Shown here in pieces: positions 25,076-32,766 of a DNA stretch of 64,000 nt. Both the position numbers and the translations under genes were made by a program. Source of the DNA: Clostridiales bacterium (GTDB lineage Bacteria > Bacillota > Clostridia > Oscillospirales > QAMX01); contig JAEDMJ010000002.1 in assembly GCA_016303065.1 (NCBI GenBank), positions 1 to 64,000 on the forward strand, given 5' to 3'. The notes below the pieces were generated by a model that saw only the letters and a program-made list of their open reading frames with translations, was not told the DNA's origin and ran no database searches. Position 1 is the first letter of the stretch; each line of letters starts with the position of its first letter.

Positions 25076-26591
25076 GCTTATCCGCCTCTTTTTCGGTTTT
25101 TTCCGCTGCGCCGTCCGGGGCAGAAGCGTTTTCAGACCCTCCGCCGTCCCGGCTCCGGTCGTGTTCGCCCTCCCGGCGCATCCGCTTTTTTCTGTTATAT
25201 GCCCTGATGGACAGGACAAGCACAACGCCGTATATCAGCACGCAGGCCACGATGCACATAAGCAGCACAACAAGAACCCGCAAAAAAACTTTTTTGAAAG
25301 TGCCGTACTTTTTCTCTGCGCTTGCCGACGAAGCCGTGGATTCATGCTCCGACGGAGCTTCGCTGTCGGGCGGCACGGCCGTCTGCTCGCTCTGCCCGGA
25401 GTCCCCGGTGACGATCTCTCCCGTCCCCGGATCGTCGGTCACGCCGTAGTTTGCGCGCGAAACCATGCTCACCGAAGCGACGAGCGTATCCCCGTCGTAG
25501 AGGGAAAGCGTTCCGACCACATCCCCGGCGTAAACCGGAAGCGTCACCGTGTTTATCAGGGAATACTCCTTCCGGTATGTATTGAAATCGTCGCCCACAT
25601 GGGTAAGCACCGAAAAGCTCACCGCCGGCTGAGCCATGATGACCGACTCACCGCCGTTCACCGGAACGGACACGGCGAAATCGATGAGGTTTTCAATCTT
25701 TGTAAGGGTCACGTTTTCGGCAAGGTAGTCCATCAGCTTGTCGGTGGAACTGAACGTCATCCCCTGAGCCGCTTTCAGAAACACGGCAATATATTTCTGA
25801 TCCCCGATCTCGGAATATGTCACAAGCGTATTCCCCGCCGGAGTCGTATATCCCGTCTTTCCGCAGACGACGTATTCGTTGTAGTATTCGTTTCCTTTCT
25901 GGATGCACTTGTTCGTATTGGTGAGCGTCCGCGCCACGGACATATTCGTCTCCGGCAGAGCATAGGTCGCGGTCGACATGATCCTGACGAGGACGTCGTG
26001 CTTCAGCACTTCCCGCATGAGAAGGCTCATGTCGTATGCCGTAGTATAGTGGTTGTCGTCGTGAAGGCCGTTTGCCGTAACGTAATGCGTGTTGGCCATT
26101 CCAAGCTCCCCGGCGCGGGCGTTCATCGCCGCAATAAAGCCGGGAATGCTCCCCGCGACGTATTCGGCCATGCCCAGGCAAGCCTCGTTTGCCGAAGGAA
26201 GAAGTATTGCGTACAGGACTTCTTCGACGGTAAGCTTTTCTCCGACGGAGATATTTATGTGCATGGTATCGCGGTCGATACCGTACACCGCCTCTTCCGA
26301 GAAAATTATGATATCCGAAAGGTTCCCCTTCCCGGCTTCGATATGCTCTATGGCCAAAAGCGCCGTCATAAGCTTTGTGGTACTGGCAGGATACATTTTT
26401 GTATGCTCGTTGTTTGCGTATATCACCGTTCCGCTCGTCAGCTCGACGACGTATGATGCGTCGCAGCCCGGGATCGGCATCTCTCCCGCAGTGCAGTTTT
26501 CTCCGTAGGCCGCTCCCACAGGCATTGTCAAAAGCAAGCAAACGCAGATCAAAGCAACCGCTTTTTGCAAAACGCTCCCCGTATTTTTCAT
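25062..26591 (-). CDS. dacF: D-alanyl-D-alanine carboxypeptidase (DacF-type)
   Basis: This low-molecular-weight PBP trims the terminal D-Ala of peptidoglycan stem peptides. The 509 aa have a signal peptide (to about residue 28, GAAYG), then the S11 peptidase domain with STTK (S70, K73), SAN (133-135) and KTG (245-247), a beta-sandwich C-domain, and a C-terminal transmembrane helix with a basic tail. That tail anchors it differently from the amphipathic helix of many DacA proteins. The ATG at 26591 with AAAGGAG upstream is preferred over a start 20 codons earlier. Confidence 0.93.
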   Translation of the reverse strand: MKNTGSVLQKAVALICVCLLLTMPVGAAYGENCTAGEMPIPGCDASYVVELTSGTVIYANNEHTKMYPASTTKLMTALLAIEHIEAGKGNLSDIIIFSEEAVYGIDRDTMHINISVGEKLTVEEVLYAILLPSANEACLGMAEYVAGSIPGFIAAMNARAGELGMANTHYVTANGLHDDNHYTTAYDMSLLMREVLKHDVLVRIMSTATYALPETNMSVARTLTNTNKCIQKGNEYYNEYVVCGKTGYTTPAGNTLVTYSEIGDQKYIAVFLKAAQGMTFSSTDKLMDYLAENVTLTKIENLIDFAVSVPVNGGESVIMAQPAVSFSVLTHVGDDFNTYRKEYSLINTVTLPVYAGDVVGTLSLYDGDTLVASVSMVSRANYGVTDDPGTGEIVTGDSGQSEQTAVPPDSEAPSEHESTASSASAEKKYGTFKKVFLRVLVVLLMCIVACVLIYGVVLVLSIRAYNRKKRMRREGEHDRSRDGGGSENASAPDGAAEKTEKEADKHDGE

Positions 26592-26656
26592 GTTATATTC
26601 GGCTCTCCTTTTCGGAAACAGATATTGTTTTGTTTTACCGCAAAATCGCATTATTT

Positions 26657-26686
26657 ATTCTATCACAAAGGACATCGCCTTTTCAA
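26657..26686 (-). promoter_or_regulatory. Promoter for dacF
   Basis: On the minus strand TTGAAA (26681-26686) is 18 nt from TAGAAT (26657-26662), about 65 nt before the dacF start. Confidence 0.55.
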
Positions 26687-26752
26687 GGTCAATTATCGGA
26701 TATTTTATGAATACCTGACCCGCTATTTTTGTTTTTTTGTCCACATATATGT

Positions 26753-26781
26753 TTGACATTTGAATTTCCCCGGTTTATACT
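26753..26781 (+). promoter_or_regulatory. Promoter for the pyridoxal kinase gene
   Basis: TTGACA (26753-26758) and TATACT (26776-26781) are 17 nt apart, about 60 nt before the GTG start and divergent from dacF. Confidence 0.78.
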
Positions 26782-26847
26782 AACAATGTATAAAATCTCC
26801 GCCGCACACTGTTTTACGCTCTCCGCGGCCGAAAGGTGTTCTTTTCA

Positions 26848-27684
26848 GTGACGAAAAAGCTTCCCCGCTGCATAGCCGTCCACGATATGTCCGGCTACGG
26901 CAAATGCTCCCTTACCGTCGCAATACCCGTTCTCTCCGCCTGCGGCGTGGAGGTCTGCCCGCTTCCGACGGCGCTCCTCTCCGCAAACGCAAGCTTTCCG
27001 GGCTTTACTCTTTTTGATTTTACGCCTGAGATCCCGGCGTACGCCGCGCACTGGGCATCGCTGAACCTTTCGCCCGACGCGCTCTATTCCGGTTTTCTCG
27101 GAAGCGAGGAACAGATCGACCTGATCGGCGGCATAATAAAAAGCCTTCGCCCCGCCCTTTCCGTGATCGACCCCGTCATGGCCGACCACGGCGTGCTTTA
27201 CAAAACCTGCACTCCCGGCATGTGCGAGGGCATGAAGCGGCTCGCCGCCTGTGCCGACATCGTGACACCCAACCTGACCGAAGCCTGCGTTCTGACCGGC
27301 ACGCCTTACGACCCGGCCCGCACGGGCCCCGACGACATCCGCCGCCTCTCCGAAAAGATCGCGGCGCTCGGCGCAAAAAAGGTAATCGTCACCGGCGTCC
27401 GGCGCGGACAAAAGCTCTTCAACTGCATTTTCGACGGCGTCAGCTATTCCGAACGCGCCGCAAAGCAGCTCTCCTTCAATATGTACGGCACCGGCGACCT
27501 GTTCGCAAGCGTCCTTGTCGGCGGACTTCTCACCGGGCACAGCCTCGAAGAAAGCGTCGATTCCGCCGCGGCCTTTGTCCCCTTCGCAATGCAGAAGTCC
27601 CAGGAGTACGAAGACCGGAACCGCCGCGGGATCTGCTTTGAACCCTACCTTTCGACCCTTTCGGGAGGGGTCTTTTCCCTCTGA
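26848..27684 (+). CDS. pdxY: Pyridoxal/pyridoxamine kinase
   Basis: A ribokinase-fold enzyme that phosphorylates pyridoxal in B6 salvage. The 278 aa begin MTKKLPRCIAVHDMSGYGKCSLT, which matches the PdxY/PdxK opening where the substrate binds. DPVMADHG (about 110) and the GTGDLFASVLVGGLLTG anion-hole motif (about 211-227) with the catalytic Asp are present. Start: the GTG at 26848, 11 nt after GAAAGG; the earlier GTG (26836) overlaps that site. The symbol could equally be pdxK. Confidence 0.88.
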   Translation: MTKKLPRCIAVHDMSGYGKCSLTVAIPVLSACGVEVCPLPTALLSANASFPGFTLFDFTPEIPAYAAHWASLNLSPDALYSGFLGSEEQIDLIGGIIKSLRPALSVIDPVMADHGVLYKTCTPGMCEGMKRLAACADIVTPNLTEACVLTGTPYDPARTGPDDIRRLSEKIAALGAKKVIVTGVRRGQKLFNCIFDGVSYSERAAKQLSFNMYGTGDLFASVLVGGLLTGHSLEESVDSAAAFVPFAMQKSQEYEDRNRRGICFEPYLSTLSGGVFSL

Positions 27685-27705
27685 CTTTGACATATCATTT
27701 TAAAG

Positions 27706-27730
27706 CTCCGAACGGCATCCGGAGGTTTTT
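27706..27730 (+). terminator. Weak terminator after the pyridoxal kinase gene
   Basis: CTCCG (27706-27710) pairs with CGGAG (27720-27724), followed by GTTTTTC. The stem is short. Confidence 0.4.
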
Positions 27731-27756
27731 CAAAAAATCGCAACTTTTCTTATAAT
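27728..27756 (+). promoter_or_regulatory. Possible promoter of the four-gene envelope cluster
   Basis: A perfect TATAAT (27751-27756) has a poor -35 (TTTCAA, 27728-27733) at 17 nt. It lies 48 nt ahead of the MFS gene. A weak -35 may indicate an activated promoter. Confidence 0.4.
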
Positions 27757-27803
27757 TCTTCGGTAATACAGTTACAGGCACATACAAAACGGAGGCATAA
27801 GAC

Positions 27804-28826
27804 ATGAAAAAAAGCGCCGCGGCTTCCCTTTGCGTTTATTCCGCACTGCATTTTCTCATTGATTTCACCTGCGCGATGCTCATGTTCTCACGCGTGAAAA
27901 CAGACGCCGGGCTCTGGGCTCACGCCATGCTTCTGTACAATTTCTTCGCCTTTGTAATGCAGCTTCCCTTCGGCATCGCCGCCGACAGGCTCAGCCGAAA
28001 CTCGCTTGTGGCGGCTGCGGGCTGCGCTGCCGTCGCTCTGTCCTGTTTTTTGGGGCCTTTTCCCCTCTTTGCGGCGGTGCTTGCGGGCATCGGCAACGGT
28101 CTTTTCCATGTCGGCGGCGGACTGGACGTTCTCAACGGCCGCGGCGGGAAATGCGCCCCTGCGGGAATATTCGTATCCCCCGGCGCGCTGGGTCTCTGGC
28201 TCGGCACCATTTTCGGCTCCGGAGGCGGCTTCTCGTTCATTCCGGCGGCAATTCTCGCCGGAACAGCCGCCGCGCTCCCCTTTGCCCTCCGCGGAAATTC
28301 CGGCGGCGGAAAGAACGCGGAATTTGCCCTCCCCGCGAAAGCCGGAACAGCCGCATGCGCCGCCGCGCTTCTCTTTGCCGTCGTCTGTATCCGCGGCTTT
28401 GCCGGAATGATATTCAGCTTTGACTGGAAAGCGGAGCTTGCTCTCCCCTATATTCTCGCCGTGGTGCTCGGCAAGGCCGCGGGCGGCTTTGCCGCCGACG
28501 CGGTCGGAAGCCGGCTTACGGCGGCGGTCTCGCTTTCCGCATCAGCCGTTCTCTTCCTTTTTTCGGGCAGCCCCGCCGCGGGGCTTGCGGCAGTCTTCCT
28601 CTTTAACATGACAATGCCCCTCACCCTGACCGCCGCGGCGGACGCTCTTCCCGGAATGAAGGGGCTCTCTTTCGGACTCATGACCTTCGGGCTTTTCCTC
28701 GGCTTTCTCCCCGTGTACTTCGGACTGTCCTCGGATTCCGTGATTCTGTATTCCGCGGCCGCCGCGGTTTCGCTGGCGCTCATAGTTCCGGGACTCATTC
28801 TTTCCAAAAGGGCTGAAAAAAAGTGA
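27804..28826 (+). CDS. MFS-like membrane transporter
   Basis: A 340-aa protein with about 10-11 hydrophobic helices and the MFS A-like loop QLPFGIAADRLSRN (residues 53-66), after which come LAGIGNGLFHVGGG and FVSPGALGLWLG. It is shorter than a full 12-helix MFS protein. No substrate can be read. GGAGG is placed 8 nt before the ATG. Its stop overlaps the next gene (GTGA), so it heads a tightly coupled four-gene cluster. The three partners are envelope proteins, which suggests transport or processing at the membrane rather than drug efflux alone. Confidence 0.72.
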   Translation: MKKSAAASLCVYSALHFLIDFTCAMLMFSRVKTDAGLWAHAMLLYNFFAFVMQLPFGIAADRLSRNSLVAAAGCAAVALSCFLGPFPLFAAVLAGIGNGLFHVGGGLDVLNGRGGKCAPAGIFVSPGALGLWLGTIFGSGGGFSFIPAAILAGTAAALPFALRGNSGGGKNAEFALPAKAGTAACAAALLFAVVCIRGFAGMIFSFDWKAELALPYILAVVLGKAAGGFAADAVGSRLTAAVSLSASAVLFLFSGSPAAGLAAVFLFNMTMPLTLTAAADALPGMKGLSFGLMTFGLFLGFLPVYFGLSSDSVILYSAAAAVSLALIVPGLILSKRAEKK

Positions 28827-29170
28827 GCGCGGGATCGATTTGCCTGGCCCTTGGAATATCCCTCTGTCTTACGCTGGCCGTTGAGGCGGTCTTTGCCGCC
28901 GCGGCAAAAAAGCCGCCGCGGGACATCCTTCTGACTCTCCTCGTCAACGTCGTCACAAATCCCGTCGTCAACGCCGTGCATATGTTCCTAACCATCGGCT
29001 TCGGTCTGCCGTCCGTTCCGGTCACGGCGGTGCTGGAGGTCCTTGCCGTTCTTACAGAGGCGCTGTTTTTCCGGCTCTGCGCCGTCGGAGTGCGCCGCCC
29101 GCTGCTTTTCTCTCTCTGTGCAAACGCCCTGTCCTTTGGGACCGGGCTTGTGTTCAACGCGATATTCTGA
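28823..29170 (+). CDS. Small polytopic membrane protein, unknown family
   Basis: A 115-aa hydrophobic protein with about four transmembrane segments, starting at a GTG that overlaps the previous stop by 4 nt. The segment LVNVVTNPVVNAVHMFL (residues about 40-56) and a Glu within LEVLAVLTEALFF are the most distinctive features. I do not recognise a named domain. Translational coupling to the MFS-like gene suggests a subunit or partner. Confidence 0.68.
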   Translation: MSAGSICLALGISLCLTLAVEAVFAAAAKKPPRDILLTLLVNVVTNPVVNAVHMFLTIGFGLPSVPVTAVLEVLAVLTEALFFRLCAVGVRRPLLFSLCANALSFGTGLVFNAIF

Positions 29171-29191
29171 TCTGAAAGGAAGGAAACCAAA

Positions 29192-29416
29192 GTGAAAAAA
29201 AGAATTCTCCCCGCAATTCCCCTTGCCGCCGCTTTCGCGATTATCTTTTCCGTACAGTCCTTTGCCGACGTGATATTTTCACCCTTTGACGCCATTCGGT
29301 CGAACCTCTGGCTCATCGTCGCGGCGCTGCTGTTTTTCGCTCTTTCCGCAGCCGTTGTTCTGCTCCTCGTATTTTTGCCGAAAGTAAAGAAAAAAAGAAA
29401 GGATAAACAAAAATGA
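29192..29416 (+). CDS. 74-aa bitopic envelope protein with ADVI motif
   Basis: It is GTG-started, with AAAGGAAGG upstream. The signal-like N-terminus ends QSFA, and the mature part begins DVIFSPFDAI. After a very short outside segment there is a single transmembrane helix and a strongly basic tail (KVKKKRKDKQK). The mature N-terminus matches that of the next protein (DVIYIPDDSF). The stop overlaps the start of the next gene by 4 nt. Function unknown. Confidence 0.68.
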   Translation: MKKRILPAIPLAAAFAIIFSVQSFADVIFSPFDAIRSNLWLIVAALLFFALSAAVVLLLVFLPKVKKKRKDKQK

Positions 29417-30246
29417 GACGAAGTTCTGTTGCCATTCTCTGCATTCTGTGCTTTTTAGTATTCGGAACAGGAGTTTTCGCCGACGTGATCTATATCCCCG
29501 ACGACAGCTTTTATGCCTCCCACTTTGATCAGTGCCAGGCCGAAAACAGAAGATACACCGCCGCTGTCGGCTCTGCGGCGCAGATATCGCCTGTCGACGG
29601 CAGAAAGGCTTTCGACCTGGACTCCGACTTTGAATACAATGTCAGCGCAACCTTCACCGACAGCCTCGGCACCGTCTGGGGCTGTATCGAGAAGGACGGC
29701 TCCGGCGATACCGGCTGGATCCCGATGACCTCGCTTTCCCTCGTTTACGACGGCATCTGTTTTGAGGAGGATCACAAAAGCGAGTTTCTCTCCCCCGACG
29801 GCATCTCCCCCAAACTTGACGGAGGAGCCGTCGTGTACGAATATCCGGGCAGCCCCCACAGGTGGGTCTTCGGCACGGGAACTGATTTTTCCGGAATCAC
29901 ATTTTCGGACGCCTGGAAGGACGAAGGCGGATTTGTGTGGCTGCACGTCACCTATTACCTCGGAATCGACGGCTGGATCTGCGCCGACAACCCACTTGCC
30001 GGTGCAGATGACGCGGAAAACTCCGGCTCCGAGCCCGTGGTCACCGACCCCTCCGCACCCGAAATCACCGGAATCGCCAAGTCGGACGAGATAATTCCGG
30101 CCGACCCCAACTCGACCGTCTCCCCCCATGTTCCCAAAAGCGCACCGCCCAAAACTCTCCTGCTCGCCGTCATCCTCACTTTATCCGCGGCAGTGCTTGC
30201 CGGAGCGCTTACGCTCATATTCCTGAGAAAAAAGAAAAAAGGCTGA
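29413..30246 (+). CDS. Secreted, membrane-anchored protein with ADVI motif and SH3-like region
   Basis: The 277-aa protein has a signal peptide (to about residue 23, GVFA), then DVIYIPDDSFYASHFDQC. An extracellular region follows with two SH3-like segments ending GWIPMTSLSLVYDG and GWICADNPL, a Pro/Ser-rich linker (about 200-245), a transmembrane helix and a basic tail (LRKKKKG). From memory, a DSFYxxH...C...RxYTA pattern occurs in uncharacterised secreted proteins of gut Clostridia. A wall-binding role is plausible from the SH3-like parts but not shown. Confidence 0.72.
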   Translation: MRRSSVAILCILCFLVFGTGVFADVIYIPDDSFYASHFDQCQAENRRYTAAVGSAAQISPVDGRKAFDLDSDFEYNVSATFTDSLGTVWGCIEKDGSGDTGWIPMTSLSLVYDGICFEEDHKSEFLSPDGISPKLDGGAVVYEYPGSPHRWVFGTGTDFSGITFSDAWKDEGGFVWLHVTYYLGIDGWICADNPLAGADDAENSGSEPVVTDPSAPEITGIAKSDEIIPADPNSTVSPHVPKSAPPKTLLLAVILTLSAAVLAGALTLIFLRKKKKG

Positions 30247-30300
30247 CGGCGCTGTCTAAAATCCGCGCTCTTGTGCCTTACTCCGATAAAAGCCGCCATG

Positions 30301-30340
30301 AAATATGCGGTGCAGCCCTTAAAGGCTGCACCGCATATTT
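30301..30340. terminator. Bidirectional terminator
   Basis: A perfect 17-bp stem (30301-30317 with 30324-30340) and a 6-nt loop CTTAAA lie between convergent genes. The ends of the stem are A- or T-rich, so it can terminate both ways. Confidence 0.9.
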
Positions 30341-30851
30341 ACGTTTTCCGCCGTTCCCCGCGGACGGTTACAGGCGACGGCAGCGCCATCACCCAAAAAT
30401 CTTCCATGTGTCCCGAAAAGGCAATTTCGTCCTGTATTGTTTCCTCATACCGGAATCCGGCCTTTTCATATGCTCTTATCGCTCTTTTGTTTCCGGCAGA
30501 CACGCGGAGCAGTATTCGCCCGGAATGGCCTTTGATACGGCGAAGTTCATTTACGCACTTTGTCACAAATGCTGCGCCGTTTCCTTTTCCGCAGAGCTCC
30601 GGAGCCATGGACCAGCCGACCCAGAGATCGCCGCCTTCATACTGGCAAGCTGCCTGTCCGAGAATAAGCCCTCCGTCGGCCAAGCAGAACTGCTCTGTTC
30701 CCCAAGTGGATTCGTTCAACAAATACCCGCTGCGGCCCCTGAAGCTGTAAGCGTCATAAGGCGCCTCATACTCCCATTGGGCGATCAGTTCCGCAGTTTC
30801 TTTGGTAAGCGGTATCAGCATACCCTTTGCCATGTTGATTTGGTTTTCCAT
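30339..30851 (-). CDS. GNAT-family N-acetyltransferase
   Basis: A 170-aa acetyl-CoA-dependent transferase. GNAT features are the LWVGWSMAPELCGKGNGAAFV stretch (motif A region), RILLRVSAGNKRAIRAYEKAGFRYE (motif B) and an early QWEYEAPYDAYSF. The substrate is not known. The frame opens at a TTG (30866), but the ATG at 30851 has GGGAG just upstream. A short Arg-rich leader ORF and a hairpin lie immediately ahead, reminiscent of translational attenuation. Confidence 0.85.
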   Translation of the reverse strand: MENQINMAKGMLIPLTKETAELIAQWEYEAPYDAYSFRGRSGYLLNESTWGTEQFCLADGGLILGQAACQYEGGDLWVGWSMAPELCGKGNGAAFVTKCVNELRRIKGHSGRILLRVSAGNKRAIRAYEKAGFRYEETIQDEIAFSGHMEDFWVMALPSPVTVRGERRKT

Positions 30852-30872
30852 TTTTCTCCCAAACAATTGATT

Positions 30873-30900
30873 CGGAGGGTTAGGAAGCGCGAACCCTCCG
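30873..30900 (-). promoter_or_regulatory. Hairpin overlapping the acetyltransferase leader ORF
   Basis: A 9-bp stem, CGGAGGGTT (minus strand, 30892-30900) with AACCCTCCG (30873-30881), overlaps the end of the 12-codon leader ORF. The CTCC arm is also complementary to GGAG of the acetyltransferase ribosome binding site, so alternative pairing is possible. Confidence 0.45.
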
Positions 30901-30918
30901 CACGCGATTCATCTTCAT
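30880..30918 (-). CDS. Candidate leader peptide MKMNRVRRVRAS
   Basis: A 12-codon ATG frame has AAAGGTG 11 nt upstream and stops inside a hairpin 29 nt before the acetyltransferase start. Four of the last eight residues are Arg. Short leaders of this type regulate some resistance acetyltransferases and methyltransferases by ribosome stalling. This case is inferred from position only. Confidence 0.4.
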   Translation of the reverse strand: MKMNRVRRVRAS

Positions 30919-31206
30919 AAAAAACCACACCTTTCTTAAAGCAATTTGTATTCAGACACCCGCTGCGGAGTGTTGATACCGTTTTTCCTGTCATCTTCCG
31001 CCCACAGCCTCAAACCTGAACGGAAGCTTCCAAAACAATTCCGGCGCACCGGATTTTGCAAAAACGCGCGGACGCAAGCTTTAATGCGCCGTCCGTCCTT
31101 ACCGGTGCGGCGCGTCCGTCAGCGGAAAACGCTCATACGGCGTATCCCGTCAAACAGGCGCAGCGCAGCTCATTTCAAAAAATCCGGAAAGTTTTTTATT
31201 TGTTTT
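30919..31206. other. Intergenic stretch, promoter not identified
   Basis: It lies between the acetyltransferase leader and the flavodoxin-like gene stop. No coding frame with a ribosome binding site is seen. The acetyltransferase promoter should be here, but no pair of boxes is convincing. Confidence 0.4.
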
Positions 31207-31707
31207 TCACTTTTCGCTTTCATACCATTCCAGCACTGCGGAAAGGTTTTCTGCGCAGACGAAGTCCCCGCCTTTTATCAAAAGCTCCGTCATACGGCGT
31301 TCTTCCAAGGTCTTGTCCTTTTTGGAGCGCATTGCCCGCGTCAGCAGGTTTATTACCGCCCTTTTTCCTCCCCGGAGCTTTTCACGGTCCAGTCCGCCCT
31401 GCACCGTAAAAACAGGGCATTCCGGCGGGATCTTTGTCGTTTTTCTGACATTGTCAAGCAGCGTCCCCGTATCGCACAGGCCGACCCCGCAGACCGCGCA
31501 GACCCTGAATTTTTCAGCCGCTTTTTTATATCCTTTCACGTTTCCCGCAGAAAGCCACCCCAGGAAAATCACAGGCTCGCCTTTTCCAAGGCTTTTTTCC
31601 GCAAAGTCCAGCGAAAAAACCGGAAGTCCCGTCCTGTCGCCCAAAAGCCCCGCGTATCTCTCCGTGTGTCCGGTATTCGACTTGTAAACGATCGCCCGAG
31701 GTTTCAT
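31207..31707 (-). CDS. Flavodoxin-like protein
   Basis: A 166-aa protein with a flavodoxin-type FMN phosphate loop at the N-terminus (YKSNTGHTERYA, about 8-19) and VIFLGWLSAG, followed by a degenerate rest. It resembles short flavodoxin-domain proteins related to protoporphyrinogen oxidase HemG-type or NADPH-dependent flavin reductases, but I cannot assign an activity. The second ATG (31707) is 10 nt from AAAGG and is preferred; the first (31713) is too close. The promoter is consensus and diverges from the GDPD gene across a perfect palindrome. Confidence 0.75.
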   Translation of the reverse strand: MKPRAIVYKSNTGHTERYAGLLGDRTGLPVFSLDFAEKSLGKGEPVIFLGWLSAGNVKGYKKAAEKFRVCAVCGVGLCDTGTLLDNVRKTTKIPPECPVFTVQGGLDREKLRGGKRAVINLLTRAMRSKKDKTLEERRMTELLIKGGDFVCAENLSAVLEWYESEK

Positions 31708-31760
31708 GTTCATTTACCTTTCTCAGCTCCGGCTTTTTGGGGCCGGAATTTTACAGCACA

Positions 31761-31789
31761 ATTATATTTGAAAATTTTTCCTCTGTCAA
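31761..31789 (-). promoter_or_regulatory. Consensus sigma-A promoter for the flavodoxin-like gene
   Basis: On the minus strand, perfect TTGACA (31784-31789), 17 nt, perfect TATAAT (31761-31766). It is 18 bp from the 34-bp palindrome. Confidence 0.85.
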
Positions 31790-31806
31790 TTCAAAATTTC
31801 CTTTCC

Positions 31807-31840
31807 GTCAAGGTTTTCAAAAGCTTTTGAAAACCTTGAC
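31807..31840. repeat. 34-bp perfect palindrome, candidate operator
   Basis: Two 17-bp halves (31807-31823 and 31824-31840) are exact reverse complements with no spacer. Each half reads GTCAAGGTTTTCAAAAG from its outer end. The right end supplies TTGAC of the -35 of the GDPD promoter, and the left end lies 17 nt behind the -35 of the divergent flavodoxin promoter. No T-run follows either side, so a terminator is unlikely. Confidence 0.7.
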
Positions 31841-31864
31841 AAATCCTCTGCAAAGTGGTAGTAT
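31836..31864 (+). promoter_or_regulatory. Promoter for the GDPD gene
   Basis: TTGACA (31836-31841) overlaps the palindrome; TAGTAT (31859-31864) follows after 17 nt. It lies about 35 nt before the ATG. Confidence 0.75.
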
Positions 31865-31899
31865 TCCCCACAGGCATCACATATCAGGAAGGTGAAAAA

Positions 31900-32685
31900 A
31901 TGTTTAAGGCCGAAAAGCTCTATGTCTGCGGTCACCGCGGAGCGCGGGGCGTCCGCCCGGAAAACACAATGGCCGCGTTTCTCTATGCCGTCCGCGGCGG
32001 CGTGAAGATGGTGGAAACCGATATCCACATGTCCTCCGACCGCAGACTCATGCTCATGCACGACGACAGCCTTGACCGCACCACGGACAAGACCGGTCTC
32101 GTCCGCGAGCTTACCTATGACGAGATCCGCACCGCCGATGCCGGAGACGGCGAACGCGTCCCTACTCTTGAAGAGCTCTTTGAAGGAACCGCCGGCATCG
32201 ACGGACTCATATACAACATCGAACTCAAGGATTATGCCGAAACCGAGGGCAAAGACTTTGCATTTGAAAGCGTCGACCGCGTCATGGACACCGTCGAAAA
32301 ATACGGGCTCTCCGAACGCTGCGTGCTGAACAGCTTCTCGAAGACGCTTTTGGAATACGCCCACGCAAAAGCCCCCGGGAAGTACGCAATGCACGGTTTT
32401 TTCCCGTTTTTCCATATGTTCGGTCAGGGCGGAGATCCTTTTTCCTACCTTACAAACGCCACGGTTTTCAACTCCGCCGAAGGTCCCGACGGACGTCCCG
32501 TCCGCTCCGATGACCCCATCGCGCCTTTTGACACATATTCGTCCCTTGCCGAAAAGGGCGTCACGCCCTGGCTTCCCTCCATGGTGCGCGACCCGGCGTT
32601 CGTCATCACGCTTTTGGGCCGCGGCGTCCGCGTCGTGACCTCCGACAACCCCGTCGCCCTTTCGAAAGCTTTGGGGCTTGTGTAA
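31900..32685 (+). CDS. Glycerophosphodiester phosphodiesterase family protein
   Basis: The enzyme cleaves glycerophosphodiesters to glycerol 3-phosphate and an alcohol. The 261 aa start at the ATG after GGAAGGTG (an earlier start would sit inside the promoter). Catalytic and metal residues are visible: GHRGARG (H12, R13), ETD (E39, D41) and MHDDSLDRTT (H54). VVTSDNP near the C-terminus is the usual end of the TIM barrel. No signal peptide, so it is cytoplasmic. Confidence 0.93.
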   Translation: MFKAEKLYVCGHRGARGVRPENTMAAFLYAVRGGVKMVETDIHMSSDRRLMLMHDDSLDRTTDKTGLVRELTYDEIRTADAGDGERVPTLEELFEGTAGIDGLIYNIELKDYAETEGKDFAFESVDRVMDTVEKYGLSERCVLNSFSKTLLEYAHAKAPGKYAMHGFFPFFHMFGQGGDPFSYLTNATVFNSAEGPDGRPVRSDDPIAPFDTYSSLAEKGVTPWLPSMVRDPAFVITLLGRGVRVVTSDNPVALSKALGLV

Positions 32686-32699
32686 ACAACAACAGTCAT

Positions 32700-32742
32700 C
32701 CCCCCGGAAATGCCTTTTGAAAGCATTTCCGGGGGGAATTTT
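32700..32742 (+). terminator. Terminator of the GDPD gene
   Basis: A 14-bp stem (32700-32713 with 32723-32736) is followed by AATTTTT. Confidence 0.9.
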
Positions 32743-32766
32743 TCCGTCAGACCGGCGGTTCGCTTT

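Noticed and set aside
30946..31830. 294-codon plus-strand frame over the flavodoxin-like gene
   Set aside because: It is antisense to a gene with a consensus promoter, with low-quality composition.
31807..31840. Palindrome considered as a bidirectional terminator
   Set aside because: No T-run on either side, no convergent genes, and it lies between divergent promoters, so an operator is the better reading.
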